Assembly: GCF_965638725.1 (NCBI RefSeq)
Contig: NC_134949.1
Location: forward strand, 48,822,151-48,886,150
Direction: 5' to 3'
Origin: Aptenodytes patagonicus
Lineage: Eukaryota; Chordata; Aves; Sphenisciformes; Spheniscidae
DNA: 64,000 nt
In this document: piece by piece, positions 49,366 to 63,910 of the stretch
Numbering within the stretch: position 1 is the first letter of the stretch
How the letters are laid out: every line of letters starts with the position of its first letter
The notes under the pieces: generated by a model
What the model was told of the DNA's origin: nothing
The model's input: only the letters and a program-made list of their open reading frames with translations
Database searches by the model: none
Translations under genes and position numbers: made by a program

Positions 49366-52300
49366 GGGGAAAACTTACTGAGGCACTGTTATGCTCTTTG
49401 TAATAGGCTACCTTTTATTGTCACTAAACTAAAAAAGCGTGGAGGCGGGGCAATCTGTGTAATAGTTTCTCCCTGCAACAGTAGTTTTAAAAGTGGTAAA
49501 CATTGTCCAAGAAGATGAAAAGTACTTGCCTTTCTGCAAGTCTCGCTCGGTAGCTTCCAAGGGTAATAGCTCGTTTTCCCGAGGCGAAGACGCAGTTTTT
49601 GTGGATTGCTGTTGGTGAGGGTACTGAATCCTGTAATACTCTCCTAGACGTACCCCAAGAGGGAAAAAAACCCCAACGTTTACTCTCTTGTCAGCACTGC
49701 TGTTTAGGAAAGAGTGGCTAATTTCATATTTACCAGATTTATAGCATATTTCCTTTATTGCTCTTTCCTCTTCGATGTCTGCAGCAGTCTTAGGCACCCA
49801 GTCAGAAACATCTGTAGGAGATATTTTTAGAAGCTTACTAGGTATCTATACAAAGCCCTTCAACACTTCCTGATAATCAAACACCATAAGGAATTCCATT
49901 TCGGTCACGGTTTTGGTTTTTCTGACCGCAACCTCTCTTTCTGGACAGAAAAATGATTCCTTAATGTTAGGCCTTTCCAAGTGCAATGGAATTGCAGTTA
50001 CCACACGTATTAAGAAGCTAACGTTTGTTGATTTCAAATGCTTCAAAAACATCTTCAGTAGCCATTGCCAAAATAATCCTTCTTCCTTTACACCCAAAAG
50101 GAAATCTTCTGATTAAGCATGTCAGCAGGGAGTGCTTGTCACAAGACCTCTGCCCAAAGTTACTCTCCTGTAATGTCTGCCGGCAGAGCTGGTGAAGTGA
50201 GTGCTCCTTACCCGTCTCGGTTAAGGCTACTAAGATCAGCAAAGCCCTACTTTGTATATTGCTTAAATTAATGCGGCTTACTCAGACTGAAAGCGAGTTA
50301 GGAAGCGCTAACAGGCAGCCCTGCCAGCCAACCTGAAGGGCAGGGGGAAAGTGAAAAGCAGCTTGGGGCTGCCTGAGAACTAGCACAGTAATTTGCGGAG
50401 TGCACGCGTGAGAGTCGGTCGTTCTCTGACTTTCGCTCTCCGGGAATGTGCAATTCACTCCTGCCCTGTGAATCTCTCCTCTCCCAGTGAGATACAGTCA
50501 ACGGTTTAACTACATTGTAGAAATGAAAAAAAAAACCAAAAAACCAAAAAACCCACACATACACATTCAGTTAAACTAGTGCAGAGTTTTGCATGGATTC
50601 TCTTTGCTAGGTTTAAGAATAACTTTCTGTAATACAATGAGACTGCCTACAGAGTTTAGGAAATCAGTTGAACAAATCATTTAAGTGGAAGTCACACAAC
50701 TCTCTCTTGTGAACAAACCTGTGACTTCACCTTCAGTGACGAGTGCGTACAGCCCCTGTTCAACAGTTTGTTTCCCAGCAAAGAAGTACCTGGTTCCTAA
50801 ACTTGCAATTTCGTCCCCGAATTTCGAGGCATTTTGAGGAGTATTTGATGGCCATCTGAACCGTGGAGCACATTTTAAACTCTATTTAATGAAAGAGAGG
50901 TAGGCGAATTACAGCCCTATTGAAATATACAGCTAGGCATTTGACAGGAGTCAGAACGTGCTGCCTCACTCACATCTGGTGACTACCAGTTCCGACACTT
51001 TGAAGATTAGCGGGGAACTATTTCAAAAACTTGTCAACAAGTCTTTTCTAAAAATGTAACGGTTATTGTAATCGATCAGTTGTGAAGTACATTGCGAGAG
51101 TCGAAAAAGCCCACTCTACTTGCTTGTAAAAGAAAGAAAAAAACTGTTTACAGTTCTCTTCCTCTTCATCGTCCTCTTCATCGTCGTCTTCGTCGTTGAG
51201 GTTTATAATCAGTGGAGGGTGAATTGGGAATAAAAGATTCTCTTGATTTCTGAGTGATTCTTGACGATGGGCTGGATGCAGAATCCCTCCTTGGACACCC
51301 TGTTGCAACGGGGCATCTGCAGAAAAGAACATTGCATTTATTTTATGAGGAGGGAACTAGAATATCGCACCCAGGTTGAGACCAGCAGGTATAGTTTTGA
51401 AACCATTCTCATACTGAAGGGATCATTAAATAGGCAGGTTGTGCCTTTTAGGAAAAACCTTCTGCGGAGGTTGGCAAAGGAGCATCTTCCAACTACAGAA
51501 AGTATGAAAAAACAGAGAGAGATTGACAACCTCGGGAGGCGTGTGATTAGGAATACCTGGGCTGAAGAGAGCAAATGGGTTGAGGACCCCGCCTGGGCAA
51601 ATATTTTAAACATGTCGAATAATAGGCAGGCCTGTATCACTCCCCACGGCATCAGTTTTGAAGAATTTAGCAGTGCTAAGCACAGGATTAGCCCGTTTTA
51701 GCCTGTAGACTTTTTTTTCCCTATCAATTTTCTGAATCACAGCTCTCTTGACTAAGTACAAAATGTAGATTTTGAGAAAGGCTATGAAGTTCGTGAAAAT
51801 AATTTACACTGAATCAGGAGAAAGTCAGAAAAGATACTCTTTTCCTTAGGCCTTTGTATCTACCCATAATGTAATCTACCCAGCAAAACTATTTCAGCAC
51901 TGGGATAGCATTTTCTGAGAGCCAGGAAATGCAACGGTCCGAAAAGAAAAATGATGAAAAATGGTGAGTCTGATTGCGTTGTTCAAGCTGACCAACGTGC
52001 AGCTATAGACACAATCAGGGTTCTGTGCATTGTATTAAAAACATTGAAGTTGGATATGTTGTCCAGTTTCAGAGGAATAAGACGAGGCATGGGCATCTTC
52101 CTGTATTCCACTTGTTGTTATTCTTGTGCACCTCTTGCTTGCCTACGAGCAGCGTGTGTATCATATTAAGCCCATTTTAATAACACTGCTGCAGATGGGA
52201 TTTGTTGTGTCTCAGGCGAGAGAAAGTAAGAGACAACACTTGAGCTTGGTAGAGCCTTTCTCAGTGTCCCCAACAGGATATTCTCAGCTCCGGGTAGTGT

Positions 52301-55300
52301 AAGCCAAATCAAACTTAAGTCAGCTTAACAAGATTTCTAAGCATGAAAACGAATAAATGCAGTTTTAATGTTTGCAGTGTTCTTGTGGAGCACACGGACT
52401 CTGAATTTATGCACATTGCCGTAAAAAGAAAAAGGGTTGCGTCCATTTTCTCGTTCTGATCGTTGGACGTTGCTCTTCTACAGGATACCCTTGTCCGTAG
52501 TGCCTCTTGGGCATAGTCTCTGACTCACACCGCACCCACAAGCGTGCCTACGTGGTGTTTACGACAGCACTAGCTGCCAGGGGCCGGTGCTGTGGATGTG
52601 GGAACTGCACTAAGAGCAGTACGGGCACTCGTCGAAACAGCGCTCAAGTTCTTGCCGTGGTCCTATGTGGTTAGTTAGGCTCAACACGCCCAGCTATGAC
52701 AGGCTGCCTTTTCCCGGGGGAACTGCAGGAACACAAGGTGTTTGCTTCTGACTAGAGGTCTTTCTGGACTTCTCTTCTGACACCTGTCTCCAGCTCCGGA
52801 GATCAGGCCCACGAACAACTACAGTTCAGTCCACTTGTTCACGCATCTGTGACAAGTCACGCTGACTTGCTCTCCCTCCTGCTTCCGCCTGATTTCTGAC
52901 ACCTGTCTTGGTTCCCTGCCCTGGACTCTTTCCCTGTTCCAGGTTCCAGCTGTCTACCCGGACTCCTGCTAGACAAGAGCTCCTCTTCGAAAGGGAAAAA
53001 GGAACCCAACTTACAGTGGTGGTTTTTTCCGTAAATACTCTGACTTTCAGATACTGTACTGCCCACACACTGTTACTGTACTTCAATAGCCTGCATCCAA
53101 TGTTCAAGCCTGAAGAATTTATTCAGAACGATGAACTGGAAATACATCTGCACACACAGCACTGTAATCTGATGTTACCTCTACAAGGGGTGGCTCATCC
53201 AGGTAACATGTTGTGCTCCGTCAACAGATATTGCTACTAGCGGCCCTACCAACCTCCTCCCCCCACCACACACACTACTTTTTGTTTCTCTTAAGTGGTT
53301 ACCTGCCTACTAACCATTTTCGCTACTAGAGAGATTTAATCCAGCCAATACCCCAGCAAAGCAACAGTCTTCCTCCACGGATCTCAGCAACCTAAACCGC
53401 CGTTTGTGACTTTGTCTTTCGTGTAACTGATAGTTAGGAAGATCCGTAACATGACAGCTAAACAAGTTGATGTGGCAACCCTACTCAAATGCCAATACAA
53501 TTCCTTTCTTTGCCTTGAGCTTGCTGGGATAGCACATCATACCGGATCGGTTTGCCATGGTACATTTCTTGACCTTAACATATATATTACCTAAGCACTG
53601 GAAGTAAGCACCGGAAGGACATTTGCGTGTATTAATGAACAAACTGTTGAGAAAAAAGAGTTCTACTCACTGTTGCTAGGTGGCAAAAAAAGTCCATTTA
53701 TAATACGAGGTTTGCTGTGACGGAAGGCACAACTGATCCTCACACAGCCTACGGGTTGTGTTTCCCACAAACAGGAGATGTTGCTGTACTTTTGCTGCAG
53801 GAGAAAACGGTTTTCAGATATTGTGAATAAAACACTAAAAACGGACTAAATGGATCAGCACGCGGTGTACTGCTGTGATGAACATACGACTAAGACTTTG
53901 CGGGACCACGCTCTGATGTTTTGGAACATTTACAGTTATCTTTAAAGTTATCTTCAGCTCCAGATACCCCTGAAGTTATCTCGAGTTAGGTCTATGGAGC
54001 TTTCATGGTGTAAAACTGTTCCTAGATAAGAATAGGAGTAAAGCAGTCTACTTACTGTGCTGCAGACTTTTCGTGAGATGCTGGGAAGAAAAAAAATCTG
54101 TTAGTCACTCAATTGACAGGTGGCCGCCTTTCCGTTCCTGCGCAGTGGGCTAATCAGGTCAATGTCACATGAAATCTGCTGTGCAAGTGCAAGTCTTAAC
54201 ACTAGCACTCTCTTACTATCAAAGGACGTGGGTCTACGGGAAAATAAGGAGTAAGAAGCAAAACCCGGGAAGATTCCCAACAAAAACTGAAACACTGAAA
54301 GACTGGGAATTGATGTTCTGAGACTACTGTCGTTACACCGCTCACACCATCTCCCGGCTGCTTTTATAGGTGACAACCACAAGCCTAATGGGAAAAAAAG
54401 GATATCTACGTGGATTTGTTTAATTATTTGTTTAATGGTTGCTGCTTTACTCACACATATAATCACAGTGCTGCTCTCCCTCTGTTGATCAATACGTCGC
54501 CAGCCAAGAAGTCGGCACACTATCGCAGAGATAGCACGTTCACAACGAGAGTCACTCTTGTTAGTCATGCTTAAAATTCTTTTTCTGTCGCTCTGCCTTA
54601 TTAAAGTTTACAGATTTTAGCATCGCCTCTGATTATGCAATTCGCTTCTAACCCGAGGTATCTTCCTCAAGCACATGATGAACTCATCATTCCAAAGAGG
54701 CAACTGCTCATGACCATTACCCCGAACATACAAGCTCAGGTTTATACCCTGGATATGAACTACATCCCAGCTGAGAGCTGTAAATGCCAGGTTGCCGGGT
54801 ATTTCTTAGCGACTTTCTGTGTCAGTTTTTAGAGGAAAGCAAAGTCACACTGGGGAATATTTGACTATTCGAAGGTAAGTTTCACCCACTTTTCCAGACA
54901 TTAGCAGCTGGGTGTAGGAGCAGCATCTCCTACAAAAACACGCCACTTTTGGGCTGCAGCCAGTACAGCTGGGCCATCCACTGAGACACGCTGGGGTCTG
55001 GAGCCAAAGCCCATCTCCCAGGCATTAACGCCTAAATCCCCGATGCTGGAAGGGATGCAACAACAACGAGCCCTACACCCACCCCTGGATTTTTACCACG
55101 TGGCATATAAATATTGCTTTGAAGGGCAAACCCACGTTGAAGGACTTTGTTTTAAGTACCCGATTTTGCAGAAATTCAGGCAGTGGCTCTAAGCAGAGAT
55201 GATAAACGTGGCCTATTTATTCAGAATCAATGTAATGTTGATTCAGTAAGAAAGATGAGCGATGAGTGAACTTTATGCGCGGTGTTTAACTGATGTGTCC

Positions 55301-55580
55301 CTTGAGTATCGGAGCCCAGTTCGCAGGAGTCCTAATTGCCCGCGGTTTAGGTGAGCATTAGCTCTTCTCACCGCTGCCGAAAATCAGATCTTTGACCTAC
55401 AGGTGCGGCCATGACCCAGACAGAGCGACGTATCAACTTCTACCTTTACCTAATAAACCTCCCTTTCAACACGGGTGTATCAAGAAAGTCAAGGACACAA
55501 ACCACTCTAAAAGCTACAGCACTTACCTGTGCGTAGGGGGAATAGAAATGGCAAGAGCGGTCATTCCCAACTGCGGCCAT
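45366..55580 (-). CDS. C12orf50: C12orf50-like gene copy 3
   Basis: Exons are 55580-55527, 53794-53671, 51316-51152, 49811-49734, 49643-49530, 47830-47711, 46127-45924 and 45469-45366. The frame is open throughout and encodes 320 residues with the standard tail. It has an Arg to Cys change in exon 6 (TDRR to TDCR). One further set of exons 6-8 follows at 44362-44243, 44056-43853 and 43398-43295, then the minus-strand AATAAA at 43219-43224. Confidence 0.83.
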
Positions 55581-57056
55581 TTTCACCTCGTGTGCTTCTC
55601 CTCCACTCTCTTAATACCGGCAGAACAGACATGGAAACGTTAAAGCTACCAGCATTCAGGCCAATCGTAATCTTATCCCGAAAGCAGCAGTTTCCTTTCA
55701 AAAACTGGACCTTCAGGACCTTAGCTCTGCTGCTTTTTTGGAACAAAACGCCAACTGACAGCGAAATACACGTGAACGAAGGAGGTGGTACCTTCTCCAG
55801 GCTTGTTGAACCGACGAAGGCAGTTGCCAGCCGGTATAGAATGTTACCTTTCCACGGTTGCCAACCGCTCCTCCAGCTGGTGACATCAGCGTCATGGCGC
55901 TCTCTGACCTGTCCAGCTTGAACATCTTCCTTTATCTCCACTGCTTCAGAGTAAAGTACGGAAGATCGGACCGTTTCAAAGAGTCTCCCGCTCCGGTGTT
56001 TCTTTAACGTAAAACGGCAGAAACCCACTTGGCGGGGCTTCAATAATACCCAACTCCTTGCCGTAGGAACTGTGGCCTTGGAAGCAAATCTTTGACACCG
56101 CAAAGACAAACCTCCTTCTTGGACTATTTTTAACCAAAACCCTCGAGCCCAGTGTTTTCCTTACTGTACCTCTTTCTTTGGATGGAGAAACTTGCTGCTT
56201 CCTGCTAGTGCGCTGTTAGCTGCTAACTGCTTACAGTGTTGGGGTTCATTGCTTTTTCTCGCTTCCGTGACGCCCGCTGCCACAGCTAAAGCAGAAAGAA
56301 CAGCGTACGCTTGTGTCCCTAATTAACACCTCTGTTCTCATTCGGGTCCTAGGCTGCCTCTGAACAAAAGGTATCGGGGGGGGGGGGGGGATGAAGTTTC
56401 AGTCCCGGAGCGTGGTAAGGCATACTGTTATCCCCAGGACGTAGGGTCAAATTTGCAACACTGAGTGACATCGGTGACTTGGAGATGAACACTTCAGGTG
56501 CCAGTGACTCCATGGGCACAAAGGGTACAAGGCTGGCTCAGCGGTGGCTACACCCAAGCCGGGGGAGAAGGACAAAGACATTGAAACGACTGGAGGTCTT
56601 CTAGTCTCTCTAGGAGCCTATCGATTTGTTTGTAACTCAAGTATCAGCGGGTGGCCCGAAGGCTAACTGCAAAGGACAGTACCGCATGCCTGACCACTGG
56701 GACTTTGGCAGCGGAATAAAGCGACTTCTACCGGAATGACTTCACCTAAGTAGAGAATGAAAGTGCCCGCTGGGATCAAGGTGGGGAGTACTGGCGAGAG
56801 CTGTGAACAGAGAAACGATGTGAAAAGGCTGCCACAGTTCCGTAAGCCCTACCACTGACTGGGGCACAGAGGGGAAGGAAAATTCAGGAAAGCAGATGAG
56901 GGCCACGGATAATGAACTGTCAGTGGGCAGGAGCAGCCATAGGAGGAACGGGTCAACGCTGCCAAGAGCTATCCAAACAGGGGCTCTTTGTAGCTGTATA
57001 GCTGTGCCTAAATGAGGCGCGGAAGAAGGTACGGTCAGGAAGCATTAATTCCGTAT

Positions 57057-57992
57057 TGGGTTTGTGTGGCAAGGTTTTGGTAGCGGGGGGGCTACAGGGG
57101 GGGCTTCTGTGAGACGCTGCTGGAAGCTTCCCCCATGTGGGATAGAGCCAATGCCAGCCGGCTCCAAGGCGGACCCGCCGCTAGCCAGTATGTGACAGAA
57201 ACAACGCTGCAGACACCAAGGAGAGTGGAGAAGGAGGGGGAGGAGGTGCTCCAGGCGCCGGAGCAGCGATTCCCCTGCAGCCCGTGGTGAAGACCATGGT
57301 GAGGCAGGCTGTCCCCCTGCAGCCCGTGGAGGTCCACGGTGGAGCAGATCTCCACCTGCAGCCCGTGGAGGACCCCACGGTGGAGCAGGTGGATGCGCCC
57401 AAGGGAGGCTGTGACCCCGTGGAGAGCCGGCGCTGGAGCAGGCTCCTGGCAGGACCTGTGGACCCGCGGAGAGAGGAGCCCACGCTGGAGCAGGTTTGGC
57501 GGCAGGACTTGTGACCCCGTGGGGGACCCACGCTGGAGCAGCTTGTGGAGAACTGCAGCCCGTGGGAAGGGCTCAGGTTGGAGAAGTCCGTGGAGGACTG
57601 TCTGCCGTGGGAGGGACCCCACGCTGGAGCAGGGGCAGAGCGTGAGGAGTCCTCCCCCTGAGGAGGAAGGAGCGGCAGAGACAACGTGTGGTGAGGTAGA
57701 GGAAAGCGGGAGTAAAGTTGAGCCCGGGAAGAAGGGAGGGGTGGCGGGAAGGCGTTTTAAGATTCAGGTTTTATTTCTCATTACCCTACTCGGGTTTGAT
57801 TGCTAATAAATTAATTTCCCGTCGTGTCCCCCGCCCCCCGAGGCGAGTGTGTTTTGCCCGTGAGGGTAACGGGTGAGTGACCTCGACCCACGAGCCTTTC
57901 GTCGTGTTTTCTCTCCCCTCTCCGGCTGAGGAGGGCAGTGATGGAGCGGCTTTGGCGGGCACCTGGCGTCCAGCCAGGGTCAACCCACCACA
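57057..57992 (+). mobile_element. Avian endogenous-retrovirus solo LTR, unit 3
   Basis: Third copy of the shared LTR. It shares the ccacggtggagcagg variant with unit 2, not with unit 1. Confidence 0.8.
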
Positions 57993-58546
57993 GACTGAAA
58001 GGTTGTCTACCGAGGCGCAGAGCCTGGCTAACAGGAGGAGGCCGCTGTCCTGGCGGAGGCAAAGTCGGACCCAGAGAGGTGCCCACGCCCTGGGGCCAGG
58101 GCATCCACGCCCCAGGCCCGGGCGTGTGGCACCCCGGCGAGCAGAAAAGACAGCCTGAGGAAAGGCTGCCAGGCCAGGGGAACGGCACCGCCGGCGGCTA
58201 ACGGCCGCCGCCACGGCGCGCGAGCGGGCCACCACGCGGCCGCCTCAGCCCGGCGCCGAGCACAGCTGGGGCGGGGCGGCCCTGCCGCGGCGGGAGCCGC
58301 CGCTGTGGGAAGCGGAGCTGCCCCAGGCCCGCGGCCGGGCTGGGCGGCGGAGCCACCGCCTCGCCGAGGGCTGCTGGAGAGAGGCGACCGCGCCCCGCCC
58401 CGCCGTCCCCGGCGCTGGGGTGCGTCGCGGGGCTCCCGGCGGGCGGCGACGGACTCGGTTTCCCGCCGCGCACGGCGGGCGCGGGGCGGCGCAGGCGCAG
58501 TTCCGTCTCGGCGGCGGGCCGGCGGCGGGAGCGGGCGGGCGGGGCC

Positions 58547-61525
58547 ATGAGGCGCCGGGGCGCGGTGCAGCGGCAGGTGCCGTGTCTGTTCGTGACCGAG
58601 GTGAAGGAGGAGCCGTCGGCCAAGCGGGAGCGCCAGGTGGCCGGGGCGGCACGGGGCCGGGCGGGAGGGAGGCGGGGCCGCAGCCCCCGCGGCGCGGCCG
58701 GGGCCGGGGCCGGGGCCGGGGCCGGGGCCGGGCGCAGGGGGAGTCGCTGGGCCGCGGGTAGCGGCGCCGCACGGCGGGGCGGAGCGGAGCGGAGCGGAGC
58801 GGAGCGAAGCCGGGGGGACGGGCAGCAGCACCGACCGTGTCAGACCCGCCCGGCGCGGCCCGGCCCGGCTGCGGGGAGGGGGACACCCGAGTGGGGAGAG
58901 GTTTCTCTCCAGACCTTGAGGGAAATGCACGGCAGCGTTTTCCATGGGGCTCCCCCCCCCGTAAATGCGGGGAAGAAAGGTCGTGTGGGAGCCGTTTGAG
59001 CTCTGTCCCGCTCCTTTCCTGCCAAGTGCACCCAGGTGCTCACCGTGACGTTGTGTTTGCTTTCTCTAAGTGTCGGGAACAGTCATGGCGAGGACTGAGG
59101 CCACTGCGACATGACCGCCCTGGGAGCTTGTGTAAAACCATCCTGCCGTCCCCGCCTGTGAGCCTTGCGGGGGAAAAATCAGCTTGTGTCTCTTCTTCCT
59201 TTTTTTTAAAAGAAAAGGTCTTTTTTTTGTGACCAAAGGAATATCAGGCCCATGACAGAAGAATTCATTTGAGGCTGTCAGACGCGGGATACTTACGAAG
59301 GTGAAAGTAATGGAGCCCGATCCAAGCTGTTTCTTCCCGAGATGTAAGAGGCAGTGTCGGGACAGATTGGGGTGGCATTCACCTGTCTAGCTCTAGACCT
59401 CCGACTTGTGTTTCCCGACTGCAGTAGCAGCACCAACTGCTGTCTGTCGGCTGCGTAGTGCACTTGAATCCATCTGGGTGACTTTCTCCCGTTGGTGTTT
59501 GGCTTCTGGACGGAAGAGCTGAAGTGGTTGCCAAAACGTCAGTAACGTAACTGTTGAACTCTCAGTACCAACACCACCTTGATAATGGTCGTGTAAGGGT
59601 AGCTCCCGACATTGTTGTTCCTTCATAGGGGACAAGCCGACAGGGGATTAGGTCTATACCAGTGTAGATGCTATTCTTCTTGTTTTTCAAAGCGCAGGCA
59701 AGGATAATAGAGGGGGTTATGACTGCTAGGGAAGAAGCGGGGTGGTGGTGGGAAAACCAACGGGCATGTTTCCTCCCTGCCCTGGAAATTTTCTTTTCCA
59801 TGTCACCTTCGTGAAATCTTCCTGTATGCTGTATGTTGTGGTTCCACATGTGATGACTAAAATATGAAGCAGCCACGTAATGTCAGGCAAGCATGTAGAA
59901 GGTTGTTCTCGTTTTACGGCTTCCGAATTCTGTTTGGAGACTTTTGCAAGACAAGGACTCGCTTTGTGTTTTGCCAGCAGGAAGAGACCGTGACCAGCTT
60001 ACAAGTGAAAATTGGCTGGGGCGAGAGGAGGGCGGGGTGATGGTTATCGAGGAGACTATTGGAATCCAAACAGAAGGGATTACATGTTTGCAGTGAAGGT
60101 GTTACAGAAGCCCTAGCTGCAGGAGTCCTCCTAGAAGTGTGGACTAGTTGTGGCTGGGTATTTGTTTCAGACCCCGGCCCACTTCCTTCTGTGCTCTTTG
60201 TAAGCGGGAAAGCGTTCAGTTGGCAGCACTGCTCCTAAGTATTTAACACCGGGACGCTTTTGCCACCTTGCATTCCGCAGGTCCGTGCATTGCACTAACA
60301 CGGTGCCATTGACTTTCCGCTCCAAACTGAAAGCTCGGAGCAGCTAGTCATGATGAGTTTCTGTTGCCATCGTGAGGCAGGGAGACACATCTCAACATTT
60401 TGCAGCGTTGGACTGGAACCCTTCTAGTTTATATGCACTGTGTAAAGTGGAAGGCAAAGTCACCTCTAAATACTCATCAAGAACGATTAAAAGAGGGAGA
60501 GAGTTTGCAAGTAGATTGCCTTTGTTCTTTTGTCTTAGGGCATTTTCCAAAGCGTCATGTCTTGAAGAAACAAGGGTGTATTTCGACAGTATTAGAAATC
60601 AGCACTATAATGTGTAATACTGGACCTAGAGGGGGGCCAGCTGTAAGGAGCAAGAATCCGCACGAGACCGAGGCAGTAAGACAGCCCTGACGAGGCTTTA
60701 AAACACCTGTCTTCTTTTCAGCCGTTTCAAGTGTTGGCAACTGAAACTGTAACTGGAAAGGCGTTAGAGGCAGATACGTACAATGCAATTCCTACTGAAA
60801 AGGTGGCCGGAACCTGCTGTTACGTAACTGCCTATGAAGGTAGGAAGGAAGGTCCGTATGCAGGTTTCTCCTGCTGACTAGAAGCCTTGTTTTACTTAGT
60901 TTTCACTTTTATTGTATGACTTACTGGATTGCAGCTGTTGTGAATTCCAGCCTGCTTAAAGGTCTTGACCACAAAGTAACAGTTACCGTAAACATAGTAG
61001 GTGTTTCTAAAGTTGTTACAGATTTTACTCTCTGAAGTCCAGGAAGCATGGTCTAAGCGAGCATGCCAGTGGAGGAAGTATTCCCGTTTTAAAATTTCTT
61101 ATTAGGAAATCTTCCTTGCACACTAGAATTTATGTGATAGAGGGTGCCTGATTTCCTTGGGGAGGATTACAAGACGTGTGGAGGTTGGGAGGAAAACGCG
61201 ACGAGTGTGGTTCGCTGCATCGCTGGGGTTCTTGCCTTTACCTGAAATTGTGAGGAAACTTTGTATTACACCAGGCAAGATTCTAGGGCTAGATTTTGGA
61301 TTGATCTACAGTAGTTAAGTGATGACTTTAAAGGGTGCCTTTGGGTATGAAATTTCTCTGGTGACGAGTGAGAAGTCCTATCTTGCCTTTTATGCGGTTG
61401 ATTTCAGTACTCTGCAGGGTATGGTGACCTCAGGAAACTGCTGGTTTTACCCCTCTGGAAACTCCAGGGCAAGCCTGTCTATGGGCCGGGCTGGATGGAA
61501 AACCCGACAAACAAGCTGAAGAAAG
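58547..61525 (+). pseudogene. RLIG1: RLIG1-like, copy 3 (exons 1-3)
   Basis: Exons at 58547-58636, 60722-60839 and 61468-61525. The same motif loss (KVAG) is present. The unit breaks at 61944, so this copy lacks the CR1. The 1.97 kb that follows shows no recognisable RLIG1 exon 4, and any later remnants lie beyond the window. Confidence 0.77.
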
Positions 61526-61944
61526 GTGTCAACGATTCTCGTGTCTCGGGGCTTATTTTCAAGTGCTGTTAGTTTAAGCCAGCGTGGGGGACGTGTCATG
61601 CAGCGCGTATGTGAAAACACAGACACGCAGTCTTGAGGGCCTCCCTGCATGAAATGCTGAATATCCTCCCTTTCCTTGGGTCCTCTTTGGGGCCCTCATG
61701 CCAGAGACAACCAGGCAGGAGGGGATTAAGGAACGTAATAGGGGATGCGTCTGTGGTCTGGAAAACACGCCTGTATTTTTTGTTGTTTTTGTGGGTCTTA
61801 GTGCCTTTGAAGCTGTGAAAGGGAAGTCTTGGATAAGGGTTTGACCACACAAAGCACTGATCCCTTCCCTTCCGCTGGTCTCGGCCAAGAGCAGTTGAGA
61901 GCTGGCAGGAACTGTTACTATCTCGTTGAGCCATGTATTTATTG

Positions 61945-63910
61945 TATAATGATGAGGTATTTCTTAGTGTCTGTGACTAGCCAGGTTGAGCAAGTGATGA
62001 CTAAGAGAACAGCATTTGTAATTTCTCTACAGGAAGCTCCAGTGAAAAGGGAAGAGATAGTGTACTGAGGTTGCGGTTCCACAACAATCCAGGATCAGCC
62101 AAGTATGGCCCTCATGGCCACGTCCTTCTCCTCCTGCATTTATTTGTCTTTCCCTTGAGCTGGGCCTGCCACTTAGCTCGATCCTTTGCTGGGAATATTG
62201 ACGTGTTAACGTGCTAGAAAACTATTTTCTTTTGGCTTTGGCTTGTTGGGTTGGCTTTTCAGGGTGGGGAGGTGGGTTAAATTGCACCAGAGGGTGCTAG
62301 TTCTTTATGATCCCAGTTGCAAAGGCGCTCAGATTCTATAAAGCATCTCTTAAGATGCTGGGTGTTTGAGATCACACTAAAAAGAAAAGGAGGATAGTAT
62401 AGATAATCATATGACCCTTCAGATGCTGGGAACCCCAAGCTGTGCAACGTCGAATGGGCCTCCCACCATGGCCTAGCACACCCTGTAGATCCCGTGCATG
62501 GAAAAGTTAGCCCATGTTGGTCATTTGAGCTCTTACAGGATTTTCCTAAAGAAGCCAACTCTATTCCTCATTTCTACTGTCAAACAAAAAGGATGTTCAC
62601 ATGAGAACTTCTTCTCGCTGCACCGTTAGATAAAGGCGAGGCCAGGCAGGAGGTCGCATATAACGGGACACAATATCCCTCAGAATTAAGATTTTAAATT
62701 TCCTCAGGCAGACAACATATAAAATGTTGCCGCAAGGCATCATGTGCCACAATTTGGAACTCCAATGTCTAATTAGAGGGGGGGAAACATTTTCGATACA
62801 CTTAGTCCTTCATTTTAAAAAGATGTTTCTTGTCCGTTTTGTAACTCTCAGCTAAACCAGATACTCTAGATTTTTCTATTCTTATTGCAGTTAAGGAAAG
62901 TGATGCCCAACTGCATACCTGTTTACAACCGCTACAGCGTTTTGCAAGTTTAAATTATTAAAAATTAAATTTCAAAATAGAGTAAAAATTACACCATTAC
63001 CACCCAAGGTTTATGCAAGATATTCTCAATCAAGTAGGATAGAGAAATGTATGACTATATTTCTCATAGAACGATAGAATCATTTCAACTAGAAGGCACC
63101 CTGGACGGTATCTGATCCATCCTCATGTTCTAAACAGTCACGATGAAGAAAAGGCTCCAAGGAAGCAAAACGCTTTTATAGTCACAGTTACGGGTGCCAC
63201 CGAAACAATTACTGGGTCCCAGTGTTACAGAAAGAAGTTTGAAGGGCTCTCCTCCAAAACTGATGATGTTCTAAGAATGACCAAAGGTCAGGTAAATGCA
63301 AAAATGGAAAAACGTCTGAGACAAAGATATGAAGTCATATATGTTACATATATGTAACAATTTAGTATGAGGTTTCTTGATTCAGAAAGCAATATTAAAG
63401 TGTTCTTTTTATCAGTCTTCCACTCAGGCTTTACCCAAGCTTTTATACTTTAGTTTACAAAGTGTGTAAAACCATATTTCAGTTAATTCTGAGAGTTTTC
63501 TTGTGAAGTTCATTTAGTTCACAACACAGTTCTGCTGCCCTGCTAAAAGTGCAAAATCTCAAGATCAAACTCAGAGTGAGCCCCCAAACGTCTGGCAAAC
63601 AGCTAGAGAATCTGGCTTTCACACAAACACATCTACTTTCTAGAATGCATTACTATTGCTGTTTACATGAAAAGTCCTCTGAAACTCTGAAATAGTATTT
63701 ATTCATATTAGTAATTATGCACTAAAACATCTGTCAGATAAAATAGGGGAAGGCTCTACTTGGGGACTTTTTTCTCTAAGGACATCTTTTACTATCAGTC
63801 TTCTGGTGTACAGCCATAGTCTATAAAAATCATTTCAAGTGTCAGATTTTTGTAACAGACTAAACTTAGTGGATATGTGACCATACAGAGAACACTTTTT
63901 TAATTTTTAA
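61945..63910. other. Non-repeated segment at the right end of the array
   Basis: About 1.97 kb with no similarity seen to units 1 and 2, where 20357-21134 occupies the same place. AT-rich; it contains a CR1-like remnant (63064-63125) and a perfect 18-bp palindrome, tgttacatatatgtaaca, at 63342-63359. No gene recognised. Confidence 0.7.
63064..63125 (-). mobile_element. Short CR1-like 3' remnant in the right flank
   Basis: tcatagaacgatagaatcat followed by a diverged aactagaaggcaccctggac and gatccatcctcatgttctaa resembles the reversed 3' end of an older CR1 subfamily (cat-aga-atc repeats). It is much more diverged than the CR1 of units 1 and 2. Confidence 0.45.

Larger units (their letters stand above)
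45699..61944. repeat. Segmental duplication unit 3, truncated on the right
   Basis: Third copy, homologous to 4143-20356 of unit 1. It carries a full C12orf50-like gene and RLIG1-like exons 1-3. It ends abruptly after the bases ttattgta, the point where units 1 and 2 enter their CR1. Private differences include a CA run of 15 repeats, a 20-bp insertion in the GGGGCC tract at 58680-58699 and one base lost near 61680. Confidence 0.95.

Noticed and set aside
63342-63359. Perfect 18-bp palindrome as an insertion or regulatory site
   Set aside because: A single AT-rich palindrome in unique flank, with no associated element; chance is sufficient.
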